Assembly (NCBI GenBank): GCA_017435465.1
Contig: JAFSEX010000032.1
Location: forward strand, 1 to 64,000
From: Bacilli bacterium
Lineage (GTDB): Bacteria; Bacillota_I; Bacilli_A; RF39; UBA660
Reading direction: 5' to 3'
DNA: 64,000 nucleotides
Below, in pieces: positions 54,953-63,397 of the stretch (the stretch's first letter is position 1; the number at the start of each line of letters is the position of its first letter). The translations under genes were made by a program, and so were the position numbers. The notes beneath the pieces were generated by a model. The model saw only the letters and a program-made list of their open reading frames with translations. It was not told the origin of the DNA and made no database searches.

Positions 54953-55759
54953 ATGTTTAAGAAAATTTATGTAGAGATAACTAATATTTGTAATATGAAT
55001 TGTAGTTTTTGTTCTAAAGATGATAGGAAAAAACAAGAAATGTCTTTAGAAAATTTTGAAATGATTTTAGATAAAATTAAACCATATACATCATATATTT
55101 ATCTCCATGTAAAAGGTGAACCTTTATTACATAGTAAATTAGAAGAAATTTTGAAAATTTCTAAAGATAAAGAATTTATGGTTAATATTACAACTAATGG
55201 AACTTTATTAGATAGACAAAAAAAAGTTTTGGTTAATGATACTTCAGTTAGACAAATTAATGTTTCACTTCATTCAAATATTTATGATAATGAATATATA
55301 AAAAAAGTTATTAAAGCTACTGATTACATCATTTCAAAAACAAATATAGTATTTTCATTTAGACTTTGGAATATTACTGACAAAAATATTAATAATGATA
55401 AAATTATTGAGACTTTAAAAAATCATTATAATATTGAAATTCCAAACAATGTAAGTAATATAAAATTAAGTGATAATTTATATTTGAATTTTGATGAGGT
55501 GTTTAACTGGCCAAATATAAATAATGATGTATATAATGAATTTGGGAGATGTTATGGTTTAAAAAGTCATATTGGTATTTTAGTAGACGGAACAGTTGTT
55601 CCTTGTTGTTTAGATAGTAATGGAGTAATCAATCTAGGTAATATATTTGAAAGCAATTTAGATGAAATAATTAATTCTAATAGGTATCAAAATATGCTTA
55701 AAAATTTCAAAGATAACAAAAAATGTGAAGAGCTATGTAGACATTGTGATTTTATTTAA
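54953..55759 (+). CDS. Radical SAM protein with SPASM-like C-terminal cysteines
   Basis: 268 residues. The radical SAM cluster motif is C-x3-C-x2-C in TNICNMNCSFCSK near residue 14, GEP motif in VKGEPLLH. The C-terminal part has GRCYGLKS, VVPCCLDS and KCEELCRHC, enough cysteines for an auxiliary iron-sulfur cluster. Substrate unknown; such enzymes often mature peptides, but no peptide gene is obvious beside it. ATG 54953 was chosen five bases after AAGGTGAA, which lies over the end of uvrB. Confidence 0.85.
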   Translation: MFKKIYVEITNICNMNCSFCSKDDRKKQEMSLENFEMILDKIKPYTSYIYLHVKGEPLLHSKLEEILKISKDKEFMVNITTNGTLLDRQKKVLVNDTSVRQINVSLHSNIYDNEYIKKVIKATDYIISKTNIVFSFRLWNITDKNINNDKIIETLKNHYNIEIPNNVSNIKLSDNLYLNFDEVFNWPNINNDVYNEFGRCYGLKSHIGILVDGTVVPCCLDSNGVINLGNIFESNLDEIINSNRYQNMLKNFKDNKKCEELCRHCDFI

Positions 55760-55770
55760 TGTAAAATTAA

Positions 55771-55808
55771 AAATTTAATCAAATTAGTAATATTGATTAA
55801 ATTTTTTT
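55771..55808 (+). terminator. Intrinsic terminator after the radical SAM gene
   Basis: AAATTTAATCAA / TTGATTAAATTT, ten-base loop, T tail. Confidence 0.85.
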
Positions 55809-55914
55809 AATATGCTATTATTAAGATAGATTTAGTTAGTTTTTCTTTACTTTCCTTTTTTCAGGATTAAATAAAGTATCTATTAAATCAATTATAAAAA
55901 AGGAGGTAAAAAAA

Positions 55915-56076
55915 ATGGAGTATCAAGACAAAACTATAGTTTGTAAAGACTGTGGTAAGGAGTTTACTTTTACTGCTGGTGAACAAGAATTTTATGCTGA
56001 AAGAAATTTTTCTGAACCAGTTAGATGTAAAGAATGTAGAGATGCAAGAAAAGCACAAAGAAATGAAAATAATTAG
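55915..56076 (+). CDS. Small zinc-ribbon protein
   Basis: 53 residues: C-x2-C in TIVCKDCGKEF, then GEQEFYAERNF and C-x2-C in VRCKECRDARKA. This matches the probable zinc-ribbon family of small Firmicute proteins; function unknown, possibly nucleic-acid binding. A very strong RBS (AAAAGGAGG) and its own terminator. Confidence 0.85.
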   Translation: MEYQDKTIVCKDCGKEFTFTAGEQEFYAERNFSEPVRCKECRDARKAQRNENN

Positions 56077-56080
56077 TGAA

Positions 56081-56117
56081 ATTAAAACACAATAGATTTT
56101 GTCTATTGTGTTTTAAT
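56081..56117. terminator. Bidirectional terminator
   Basis: Perfect 16-base stem ATTAAAACACAATAGA / TCTATTGTGTTTTAAT with a five-base loop, between convergent zinc-ribbon and cotJC genes. Confidence 0.9.
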
Positions 56118-56681
56118 TTATTTTTTATATCCTTTTCTTTTATATTCATCATACAATTCTTTAAAACGAGTAAAGTGTACAATTTCTCTTTGTCTTAGGA
56201 ATTGTAATGGTTTAATAACTTCTGGATCAGTAGCTAAATCAAGTAAGTTTTCATATGTTGCACGCGCTTTTTCTTCGGCAGCCATATTTTCACTTAAATC
56301 AGCTAATGGATCTCCAACTGCTGCAAAATATTTAACTGTAAATGGTACTCCATTAGGATCTGTAGGATATAAATCCATACCATTTACTGCATAATGCTTA
56401 TCAAAACCAGCGGCTTTCATTTCTTCGATAGTTGCTCCTTTAGTTAATTGATATAACATTGCTGAAATAATTTCGATATGTGCTAATTCTTCTGTACCAA
56501 TATCTGTAAGTAGAGCTTTACCTTTTTCATCTGGCATTGTATATCTTTGATTTAAATATCTTAATGCGGCAGCAAGTTCACCATTAGGTCCACCATATTG
56601 GGTAAGTATATTTTGAGCCATTTTTAAATCTCTTTTTTTAATATTTACTGGATATTGTAATTTTTTTTCATATGCCCACAT
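56118..56681 (-). CDS. cotJC: Spore coat protein CotJC, manganese-catalase family
   Basis: 187 residues. Starts MWAYEKKLQYPVNIKKRDLKMA; the four-helix di-metal fold shows TDIGTEELAHIEIISAML and NMAAEEKARATYENLLDLA...LRQREIVHFTRF, with the Glu/His ligands in place. Found in spore coats. AAGGAG RBS; starts one base after the upstream cotJ gene. Confidence 0.94.
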   Translation of the reverse strand: MWAYEKKLQYPVNIKKRDLKMAQNILTQYGGPNGELAAALRYLNQRYTMPDEKGKALLTDIGTEELAHIEIISAMLYQLTKGATIEEMKAAGFDKHYAVNGMDLYPTDPNGVPFTVKYFAAVGDPLADLSENMAAEEKARATYENLLDLATDPEVIKPLQFLRQREIVHFTRFKELYDEYKRKGYKK

Positions 56682-56682
56682 T

Positions 56683-57243
56683 TTATCTATCTCCTTCCCA
56701 TGGCCATTTATTCATATTCCATGCCCATGGAATATTGTTTAACTCGTTACTTCTTAAAGTAATTGGCCCAAATCTTTTTTCAAATCTTTCCACTAATTCT
56801 TTTTTTTGCTCTAAATATCTGTTATATAAATTTATCATACACCTATCCTCAGGATGTACATCTAAATATAAATTTATATCTTTCATTGCAAAAGCAACTT
56901 TTTGAATTTCTAGTAGTTGTCTATCCCTTTCATTTGTTGGTATAACATTAGTTACACGCTCATTTTTGTATGGATCATATAAGTTTGGAAACATATTTCC
57001 TCTTATAAAACCTTCATTATCATTAAATAATCCACAATTTTGATTACCTGGAATGTTAAGTATATTTTCTAATGTATTTTGTTGTCCTTGTTGTGGATTC
57101 ATATTTTGCATTCCTTGCATATTGCTTGGATATACATTTTTTTGAATTATTGTTTTTTTATAGATATTATCATTTGGAAATGCAGGTACAAATTCATTAT
57201 CCATATCCATATTCATATCTAAATAATTAAAATATTCGTCCAT
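56683..57243 (-). CDS. cotJB: CotJB with fused CotJA-like N-terminal part
   Basis: 186 residues. The last 90 form CotJB: LLEIQKVAFAMKDINLYLDVHPEDRCMINLYNRYL...YGP-like KRFGPITL. Before it, EGFIRGNMFPNLYDPYKN resembles the core of CotJA, usually a separate gene of 70-80 residues. The first 70 residues are Asn/Gln/Met-rich and disordered. It therefore seems to combine cotJA and cotJB in one protein. Paired with cotJC. Confidence 0.8.
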   Translation of the reverse strand: MDEYFNYLDMNMDMDNEFVPAFPNDNIYKKTIIQKNVYPSNMQGMQNMNPQQGQQNTLENILNIPGNQNCGLFNDNEGFIRGNMFPNLYDPYKNERVTNVIPTNERDRQLLEIQKVAFAMKDINLYLDVHPEDRCMINLYNRYLEQKKELVERFEKRFGPITLRSNELNNIPWAWNMNKWPWEGDR

Positions 57244-57328
57244 GATTTACCTCCTACATTAATATTGTATTTATTTTTGAATTTTCGTGTAGGTAATAAG
57301 ACTATATTATTAACAATAAATATTAATA

Positions 57329-57437
57329 ATCCACAATTATTGTGGATGAGTGTACTTTTGAAATGTTCTATCAATAGTTTCTATTGATAGAGAAAATGAA
57401 AATTGTGATAAATCCACAGTAATTGTGGATATTTTTT
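57329..57437. repeat. Cluster of three inverted repeats between divergent genes
   Basis: ATCCACAAT-t-ATTGTGGAT (57329-57347), TCTATCAATAG-ttt-CTATTGATAGA (57367-57391) and ATCCACA-gtaat-TGTGGAT (57412-57430), the last followed by a T run. The outer two share the same ATCCACA core, one base off the DnaA-box TTATCCACA. The gap holds no gene. Confidence 0.8.
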
Positions 57438-57494
57438 AATAGGAATGGTTATATTTTGGATGATATTAAGGTTTCATTTTTCTTTAATATATAG

Positions 57495-57500
57495 TATAAT
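57495..57500 (+). promoter_or_regulatory. -10 element upstream of the DHH gene
   Basis: TATAAT, with only a poor TTTCAT at 17 bases upstream. Confidence 0.4.
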
Positions 57501-57527
57501 GTTTATATCTATGACAAGGGTGATACA

Positions 57528-58511
57528 ATGAAAATAAGAAGACAAAAATTTTATGAAAAATTTATAGATATTTTAAATGATTATGAAAAAATTGTATTAG
57601 TTCCTCATAACGAAATAGATCTAGATGCCCTGGGTGCATCGGTTGGTTTATATGTTTTTTTAGAAAAGCTAAGTAAAGAAGTATATATAAATATTGATGA
57701 AGTAAATACGGAATTAGGTGTTAAAAGAGCACTTCACAAAATTAAAAAATTAAATTTAAATATAGATATTAAAAAACTTTGTAATATTGAAGTGGATAAT
57801 AATACATTGATTATTGTATTGGATCATCATAAAAAAGAAATGTCTCAAAATCCAGATATATATAAAATGTCTAAAAATATAATCGTTATAGATCATCATA
57901 TTGAGGGAAGAGACATGATTGGTAATACATTGGAAAAACATATTGATGAAGAAGCATCAAGTACAACTGAGATAATTTTTGATATAATTTCAAATCAAGA
58001 CATTGAAATTCCAAATTATATTTCAACTGTAATGCTTGCAGGATTAACTTTAGATACTAATAATTTCTCTATAAAAACTACTGAAAAAACTCATGAAGTT
58101 GCAGCTGGTTTAACAAGAAGTGGCGCAGTTTCAAAAGAAGTACAATATTTATTAAAAGAAGATTTAAGTAAATATATAGAAATGCAGAAAATTATTTTTA
58201 ATACTGAAATAATTGATGGGGTGTATGCGATTACAGTAGGTAAAAAAAATGAAATCTATAGTAAAGATCAACTAGCTAAAATTGCAGATAGCTTATTACA
58301 ATTTGATGATATAGAAGCATCATTTTGTATTGGAAAAATTAATTCCAATATTATTGGAATAAGTGCAAGATCACTAGGTAATGTAAATGTACAAAAAATA
58401 ATGGAAAAATTAAATGGTGGTGGACATTTAACAGATGCAGCTTGCCAAATGTTTAATACGTCGCTTACAGAAGCAAAAAAAAGTTTATTAAAAATTATTG
58501 ATAAATTGTAA
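57528..58511 (+). CDS. DHH/DHHA1 phosphoesterase, minimal GdpP-like
   Basis: 327 residues. DHH part with PHNEIDLDALGAS, VLDHHKKE and VIDHHIEGRD; DHHA1 part with GISARSLGNVNVQKIMEKLNGGGHLTDAA. In position, before rplI and dnaB, it is GdpP (YybT), the c-di-AMP phosphodiesterase, but it lacks the two membrane helices, PAS and degenerate GGDEF domains, about 300 residues. It would be a soluble enzyme. c-di-AMP or pApA as substrate is inferred; c-di-AMP would fit the Trk potassium system in this window. Confidence 0.85.
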   Translation: MKIRRQKFYEKFIDILNDYEKIVLVPHNEIDLDALGASVGLYVFLEKLSKEVYINIDEVNTELGVKRALHKIKKLNLNIDIKKLCNIEVDNNTLIIVLDHHKKEMSQNPDIYKMSKNIIVIDHHIEGRDMIGNTLEKHIDEEASSTTEIIFDIISNQDIEIPNYISTVMLAGLTLDTNNFSIKTTEKTHEVAAGLTRSGAVSKEVQYLLKEDLSKYIEMQKIIFNTEIIDGVYAITVGKKNEIYSKDQLAKIADSLLQFDDIEASFCIGKINSNIIGISARSLGNVNVQKIMEKLNGGGHLTDAACQMFNTSLTEAKKSLLKIIDKL

Positions 58512-58528
58512 GATAGGGGAGGTACAAT

Positions 58529-58975
58529 ATGAAAGTAATTTTTTTAAAAGATGTTAAAGGACAAGGAAAGAAAGACGAAATAAAAGAAGTTAAAGCAGGA
58601 TATGCACAAAATTTCTTAATTAAAAATGGATATGCAGTTGCTTTAACAGAAACTAGTAAGAAAAAATTAGAAACTGAACAAAAAAATGCTAAGACACAAG
58701 ATGAATTAGATAAAAAAGAAAATTTAAAACTTAAAGAAAAAATAGAAAAATTAACTATTAAGTTTAAACTTAGAACTGGAAAGCAAGATCAAGTATTTGG
58801 TAGTATTTCTACTAAACAAATAAATGATGAATTAACAAAAAATGGAATTAAAATTGATAAAAAGAAAATAAAATTAGATAATCCAATTTCTAGTTTAGGA
58901 TTTCATAATGTAAATCTAGAACTTAGAAAAGATGTAATCGCAGTTCTAAAAGTTCACGTAGATAAGGAAAAATAA
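58529..58975 (+). CDS. rplI: 50S ribosomal protein L9
   Basis: 148 residues; [36 protein letters not shown], a connecting helix, and the C-terminal domain. Usual neighbour of gdpP and dnaB. Confidence 0.97.
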   Translation: MKVIFLKDVKGQGKKDEIKEVKAGYAQNFLIKNGYAVALTETSKKKLETEQKNAKTQDELDKKENLKLKEKIEKLTIKFKLRTGKQDQVFGSISTKQINDELTKNGIKIDKKKIKLDNPISSLGFHNVNLELRKDVIAVLKVHVDKEK

Positions 58976-58977
58976 TT

Positions 58978-59262
58978 ATGTTTTGGTTATTTTTAATATT
59001 TGTTTTTATCATAATTTTTGTAAGTATATACTTTATAAATAAAATACTAAAATATAAATTTCTTAAATATATTCCTTCAATATTACCATTAATATTTGGA
59101 ATATATTGTTCATACCAAGAAAAAGTTTGTACTGAAAATTGGTGTGGACTTGGATATGGTATAACTGCAATTTTATCATATATCATATTTACATTTATAC
59201 TTATATCATGTATTATCGTTGATTTAATAAATTACATAAAAAAGAAAAAACACAAGAAGTAG
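58978..59262 (+). CDS. Small membrane protein, unknown
   Basis: 94 residues, three hydrophobic helices (WLFLIFVFIIIFVSIYFI, IPSILPLIFGIYCS, ILSYIIFTFILISCIIVDLI), two cysteines in the outer loop, a lysine-rich end. Starts two bases after rplI and ends ten before dnaB, so it is part of the operon. No family recognised. Confidence 0.65.
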   Translation: MFWLFLIFVFIIIFVSIYFINKILKYKFLKYIPSILPLIFGIYCSYQEKVCTENWCGLGYGITAILSYIIFTFILISCIIVDLINYIKKKKHKK

Positions 59263-59272
59263 GTGAAAAAAT

Positions 59273-60631
59273 ATGCAAGAAAGAGTTTTACCTCATAATA
59301 TAGAAGCTGAACAGTCCGTAATTGGGTCAATGTTTCTATCCAAATATGCGATAAACAGGGCTACAGAAGAATTATATCCAGAATTATTCTATTTAGATAG
59401 TCATGCAAAAATGTTCGAAGTAATAAAAGAACTTGCTGATCAAAAAAATCCAATAGACTTAACAACTGTAATAGAAGCATTAAATAGTAAAAAATATTTA
59501 GATAAAATAGGTGGGGTTGAATATTTAACTGAAGTAGTAAACTCTGTTCCTTCTGCTGCAAATGTTGATTACTATATTGAAATAGTAAGGGATAAAGCAA
59601 TACTTAGAAGATTGATTGATGTATCAACTGAAATTACAACTGCAAGTTATGATGGCAATGATACAACAAATGAAATTTTAGATGAAGCTGAAAAGAAAAT
59701 TTTAAATGTTATTAAAAACAGAAAAGCAAGTGAATTTAAAAGTATTGCACAAGTAGTTACAAACGCACAATCAATATTAGAAGAACTTTCTAAAAATGAA
59801 GGTAATATTACTGGACTTGAAACAGGTTTTACAGATTTTGATAATCTAACATCAGGATTACATGGCAGTGAATTTATTGTACTTGCGGCTCGTCCTGCGA
59901 TGGGAAAAACAGCTTTTGCACTTAACTTAGCAACCAATATTGCAATAAATTCGGGTAAAACAGTTGCCTTATTCAACTTGGAAATGAGCGCCGAACAACT
60001 TGCAATGCGTATGATTTCATCTATTGGACAAATTGAAGGTAATAAAATCAGAACCGGAAATTTTGATGCCAAAGATTGGGAAGGTGTTAATGAAGCAGTA
60101 AGAGCTTTAGCAGATGCTAAAATGTATATAGATGATACCCCAGGTATTACTGCAAGTGAAATACGTGCTAAATGTAGAAGACTAGCAAGTTCTGATGAAG
60201 GTCTTGGAATAGTTATCATCGACTACTTACAGCTATTAACAGGTTCAGCACGTTATGCTGGAAACCGTCAACAAGAAGTATCAGAAATCTCAAGATTATT
60301 AAAAACAATGGCACTAGAATTAAATGTTCCAGTTATTGCGCTTGCCCAATTATCACGTGCAGTTGAACTTCGTGATGATAAAAGACCAATAATGAGTGAC
60401 TTAAGGGAATCTGGATCAATAGAACAAGATGCTGATATTGTTGGTTTCTTATATAGAGATGATTATTATAATAAAAAAGCTGCAATACACCCAGATATTT
60501 CACTAAGTGAATTAATAATCGCTAAACACCGTAATGGTGCAACTGATACAATTGAGTTATTATTTAAACGTAATGTATCAACATTTACAAATTATAAAAA
60601 AGAAGTAGATGAGGAGGATATCAATGAGTAA
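59273..60631 (+). CDS. dnaB: Replicative DNA helicase DnaB
   Basis: 452 residues. N-terminal primase-interacting domain (PHNIEAEQSVIGSMFLSKYAI), linker, RecA-like domain with Walker A ARPAMGKTAFAL, Walker B VIIDYLQLL, and RGSGSIEQDAD-like LRESGSIEQDADIVGFLYR. Unwinds DNA at the replication fork. Position beside rplI agrees with Bacillus. Confidence 0.97.
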   Translation: MQERVLPHNIEAEQSVIGSMFLSKYAINRATEELYPELFYLDSHAKMFEVIKELADQKNPIDLTTVIEALNSKKYLDKIGGVEYLTEVVNSVPSAANVDYYIEIVRDKAILRRLIDVSTEITTASYDGNDTTNEILDEAEKKILNVIKNRKASEFKSIAQVVTNAQSILEELSKNEGNITGLETGFTDFDNLTSGLHGSEFIVLAARPAMGKTAFALNLATNIAINSGKTVALFNLEMSAEQLAMRMISSIGQIEGNKIRTGNFDAKDWEGVNEAVRALADAKMYIDDTPGITASEIRAKCRRLASSDEGLGIVIIDYLQLLTGSARYAGNRQQEVSEISRLLKTMALELNVPVIALAQLSRAVELRDDKRPIMSDLRESGSIEQDADIVGFLYRDDYYNKKAAIHPDISLSELIIAKHRNGATDTIELLFKRNVSTFTNYKKEVDEEDINE

Positions 60632-62084
60632 ACAACTAAAAGCTATACCTTTTATTGTTTCAGGGGTTTTGTTATTAAGTGTTTTATTTGTAACAGGATT
60701 TACATCCAAATCTAAAGATGAAATTCAAAATGTATTTCAAGTTTATCTAGATGGAAGTGAAGTTGGAATTGTAAATTCAAAAGAAGAATTGGAAAATTAT
60801 ATTGACAAGCAACAATCAATATTAAAAAATAAATTTAAGGTTGATACTGTATATGCTCCAAAAGGATTAGATATAAGACCTTATAGAACTTTTGGCAACA
60901 AAGTACAAAAAGTGGATGAGATTTACAATAAGATTAACAATAAACAACCTTTCACTGTAAAAGGATTTGTCATTACTATCAAATCTGAAGAAAAAGATTT
61001 GACACTTTATACTCTAGATAAAAAAGTATTTACTAATGCGATGGAAAAAAGTATAAGTACATTTGTGGATGCTGAACAATATCAATTGTATCTAGATAAT
61101 AATCAAGTTCAAATAAAAGATACTGGAAGTATTATTGAAAATGTTGAACTCGAAGAAGATATAACAATTAAAGAAGATTTAATTTCTGTAGATAACGATA
61201 TTTTTCTAAATCAAGAAGATTTAACAAAATATTTATTATTTGGTACAACTGAAAAGCAAGCTACATATACTGTTAAAGCTGGAGATACAATTTCTCAAGT
61301 GGCGTTTGATAATAAATTAAGTCCAGAAGAATTTTTAATTGCTAACCCAGAATTTACTGATGAAAACAATTTATTATTCCAAGGACAAGAAGTGGTAATT
61401 GGATTAATTAATCCACAATTTAGTTTAATTGTTGAAAAGCACGTTGTTGAAGATCAAGTAAAATCATATCAAACTGAAATTAAATATGATAATACTGTAA
61501 CAATTGGAACAAATTATACTTTACAAAAAGGTGAAGATGGTCTAGACCGTATCACTAAAAAAGAAAAATATGTAAATGGTGAACTTGTAACAGTTGTTGG
61601 GGTTACTACTCAAAATTTAAAACCTTCTATAAATGAAATCCAAGTTAAAGGTGGAAAAGTTATTCCAACAGTTGGGGATACAGGAAGTTGGGGATGGCCT
61701 ACTATTCAAGGTTATACAATTTCAAGTAACTATGGATGGCGCTGGGGAAGATTACATGCCGGTGTTGATATTGCTGGTACGGGTCATGGTTCTCCAATAT
61801 TTGCTTCAAATAATGGTGTTGTAACAAAAGCTGGATATCATTCAACCTTAGGTAATTATGTATATATAAATCATAACAATGGATACCATACTGCATATGG
61901 GCATATGTCAAAAATAAATGTTAGTGTCGGTCAAACAGTTGCGCGTGGTCAAACAATTGGACTTATGGGTAATACAGGTAGATCAACTGGTACACATTTA
62001 CACTTTGAAATTTGGACAGGTGGAGCACCATACCAAGGCGGAACATCACATAATCCATTACCATATTTAAGAGGACAAAAATGA
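60624..62084 (+). CDS. Membrane-anchored M23 peptidase with LysM and G5 domains
   Basis: 486 residues. Membrane anchor at 8-28, a long N-terminal domain, LysM near 215-260 (ATYTVKAGDTISQVAFDN), G5 near 270-345 (VEKHVVEDQVKSYQTEI...), and a C-terminal M23 domain with LHAGVDIAG, YGHM and GTHLHFEI holding the zinc ligands. It should cut peptidoglycan cross-links outside the cell. ATG 60624 follows GAGGAGG with six-base spacing; the gene overlaps the end of dnaB. It overlaps walJ by four bases. Confidence 0.93.
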   Translation: MSKQLKAIPFIVSGVLLLSVLFVTGFTSKSKDEIQNVFQVYLDGSEVGIVNSKEELENYIDKQQSILKNKFKVDTVYAPKGLDIRPYRTFGNKVQKVDEIYNKINNKQPFTVKGFVITIKSEEKDLTLYTLDKKVFTNAMEKSISTFVDAEQYQLYLDNNQVQIKDTGSIIENVELEEDITIKEDLISVDNDIFLNQEDLTKYLLFGTTEKQATYTVKAGDTISQVAFDNKLSPEEFLIANPEFTDENNLLFQGQEVVIGLINPQFSLIVEKHVVEDQVKSYQTEIKYDNTVTIGTNYTLQKGEDGLDRITKKEKYVNGELVTVVGVTTQNLKPSINEIQVKGGKVIPTVGDTGSWGWPTIQGYTISSNYGWRWGRLHAGVDIAGTGHGSPIFASNNGVVTKAGYHSTLGNYVYINHNNGYHTAYGHMSKINVSVGQTVARGQTIGLMGNTGRSTGTHLHFEIWTGGAPYQGGTSHNPLPYLRGQK

Positions 62085-62836
62085 AAATATTAGTTTTAGC
62101 TAGTGGTTCAAAAGGAAATTCTACATATATAGAATATAAAAATACAAAAATATTAATAGATATTGGAATTTCTGCTCTATCTTTAGATAAAAAATTAAAG
62201 AGTATTGGAATAGAAGTAGATGAACTAGATGCTATATTTATAACTCATACTCATATAGATCATGTTGGTGGATTAAAAACATTTGTTAAAAAACATCAAG
62301 TGCCAATTTATTTATCCAAAATTATGTATGACGAATTAGAAATAAATTTTGATAACCACATTTTTGTTGAAGAAGATAAGATAATAATGAATGATATAGA
62401 ACTTAATATAATTAAAACATCACATGATACAAATGATTCTATGGGATTTATAATTAAAGGGGATAAGGAAGTAGTTTATATAACAGATACTGGATATATA
62501 AATAAAAAATATTTTAAAGATATTTATAATAAAAATATTTATATTTTTGAAAGCAACCATGATTTAGAAATGTTAATTGATGGAAAATATCCACATTATT
62601 TAAAACAAAGAATATTAGGAGATAGGGGCCATTTATCAAATAAAGATAGTTCATATTATTTATCAAAATTAGTAGGTAATAATACATCTCACATTGTTTT
62701 AGCCCATTTATCAGAAGATAATAATACTGAAGATAAAGCATTAGAAAGTTTAGATAATGCACTAAATAAAGAAAAGAAAAAAATAGATAATATAATGGTT
62801 GCTAAACAAAAAGAAAGTATTTTAATAGAGGTTTAG
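62081..62836 (+). CDS. walJ: Metallo-beta-lactamase fold exonuclease-like protein WalJ
   Basis: 251 residues. ASGSKGNSTYIEY start, zinc motif THTHIDHVGG, then HDTNDSMGF, TDTGY and HLSNKDSSYYL. Family member YycJ/WalJ of the WalRK operon and of the region before rlmH; believed to act on DNA ends. WalRK is not in this window. Confidence 0.9.
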   Translation: MKILVLASGSKGNSTYIEYKNTKILIDIGISALSLDKKLKSIGIEVDELDAIFITHTHIDHVGGLKTFVKKHQVPIYLSKIMYDELEINFDNHIFVEEDKIIMNDIELNIIKTSHDTNDSMGFIIKGDKEVVYITDTGYINKKYFKDIYNKNIYIFESNHDLEMLIDGKYPHYLKQRILGDRGHLSNKDSSYYLSKLVGNNTSHIVLAHLSEDNNTEDKALESLDNALNKEKKKIDNIMVAKQKESILIEV

Positions 62837-62837
62837 T

Positions 62838-63296
62838 ATGATAAAGATAATATGTATTGGTAAAATAAAAGAAAAATATTTAATTGATGCGATTAACGAA
62901 TATAGTAAAAGAATATCTAAATATTCTAAATTAGAAATAGTTGAACTATCAGATGAAGCAACAGATAATGCTAGTATTACTTTAAATAAAGAAAAAGAAA
63001 AACTATTAAAAGTTATTAATTTAAAAGATTATAATATAGTTTTAGATATTGATGGAAAAGAATTAAATTCAATTGAGTTATCAAATAAAATTGATAATAT
63101 ATTTACAAATGAAAATAGTAATATTACTTTTATAATTGGTGGTTCATGTGGATTACATGAAGATATTAAAAATTTATCAAATTATAAATTATCATTTTCA
63201 AAATTAACTTTTCCTCATCAATTATTTAGAGTATTATTATTAGAACAAATATATAGAAGTTTTAAAATATTAAATAATGAATCATATCATAAATAA
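62838..63296 (+). CDS. rlmH: 23S rRNA pseudouridine1915 N3-methyltransferase RlmH
   Basis: 152 residues, SPOUT fold. Starts MIKIICIGKIKEKYLIDAINEY; LDIDGKELNS, FIIGGSCGLHEDIK and the knot region LTFPHQLFRVLLLEQIYRSFKI with the final YHK are all diagnostic. In staphylococci this gene's 3' end is the SCCmec insertion site; no such element is visible here. Confidence 0.97.
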   Translation: MIKIICIGKIKEKYLIDAINEYSKRISKYSKLEIVELSDEATDNASITLNKEKEKLLKVINLKDYNIVLDIDGKELNSIELSNKIDNIFTNENSNITFIIGGSCGLHEDIKNLSNYKLSFSKLTFPHQLFRVLLLEQIYRSFKILNNESYHK

Positions 63297-63328
63297 AGTT
63301 TTAAGAATTAACCTTAAAACTTTTTTTC
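63295..63328 (+). terminator. Intrinsic terminator after rlmH
   Basis: AAAGTTTTAAG / CTTAAAACTTT, loop of seven, seven T. Confidence 0.9.
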
Positions 63329-63358
63329 TTGACTAGGTTTATTTAATTGTTATATACT
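63329..63358 (+). promoter_or_regulatory. Promoter of the ATP-grasp gene
   Basis: TTGACT, 18 bases, TATACT, starting directly at the end of the preceding terminator. Confidence 0.65.
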
Positions 63359-63397
63359 AATAACGTAATCAAGATTAAAAATAGAAGGTGAATATAT

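Noticed and set aside
59647-60219. 190-codon opposite-strand frame inside dnaB
   Set aside because: Low-complexity shadow of dnaB without RBS or family.
63295-63330. SCC-type insertion at the rlmH 3' end
   Set aside because: rlmH is followed at once by a normal terminator and a promoter, with no repeat of its 3' end downstream in the window.
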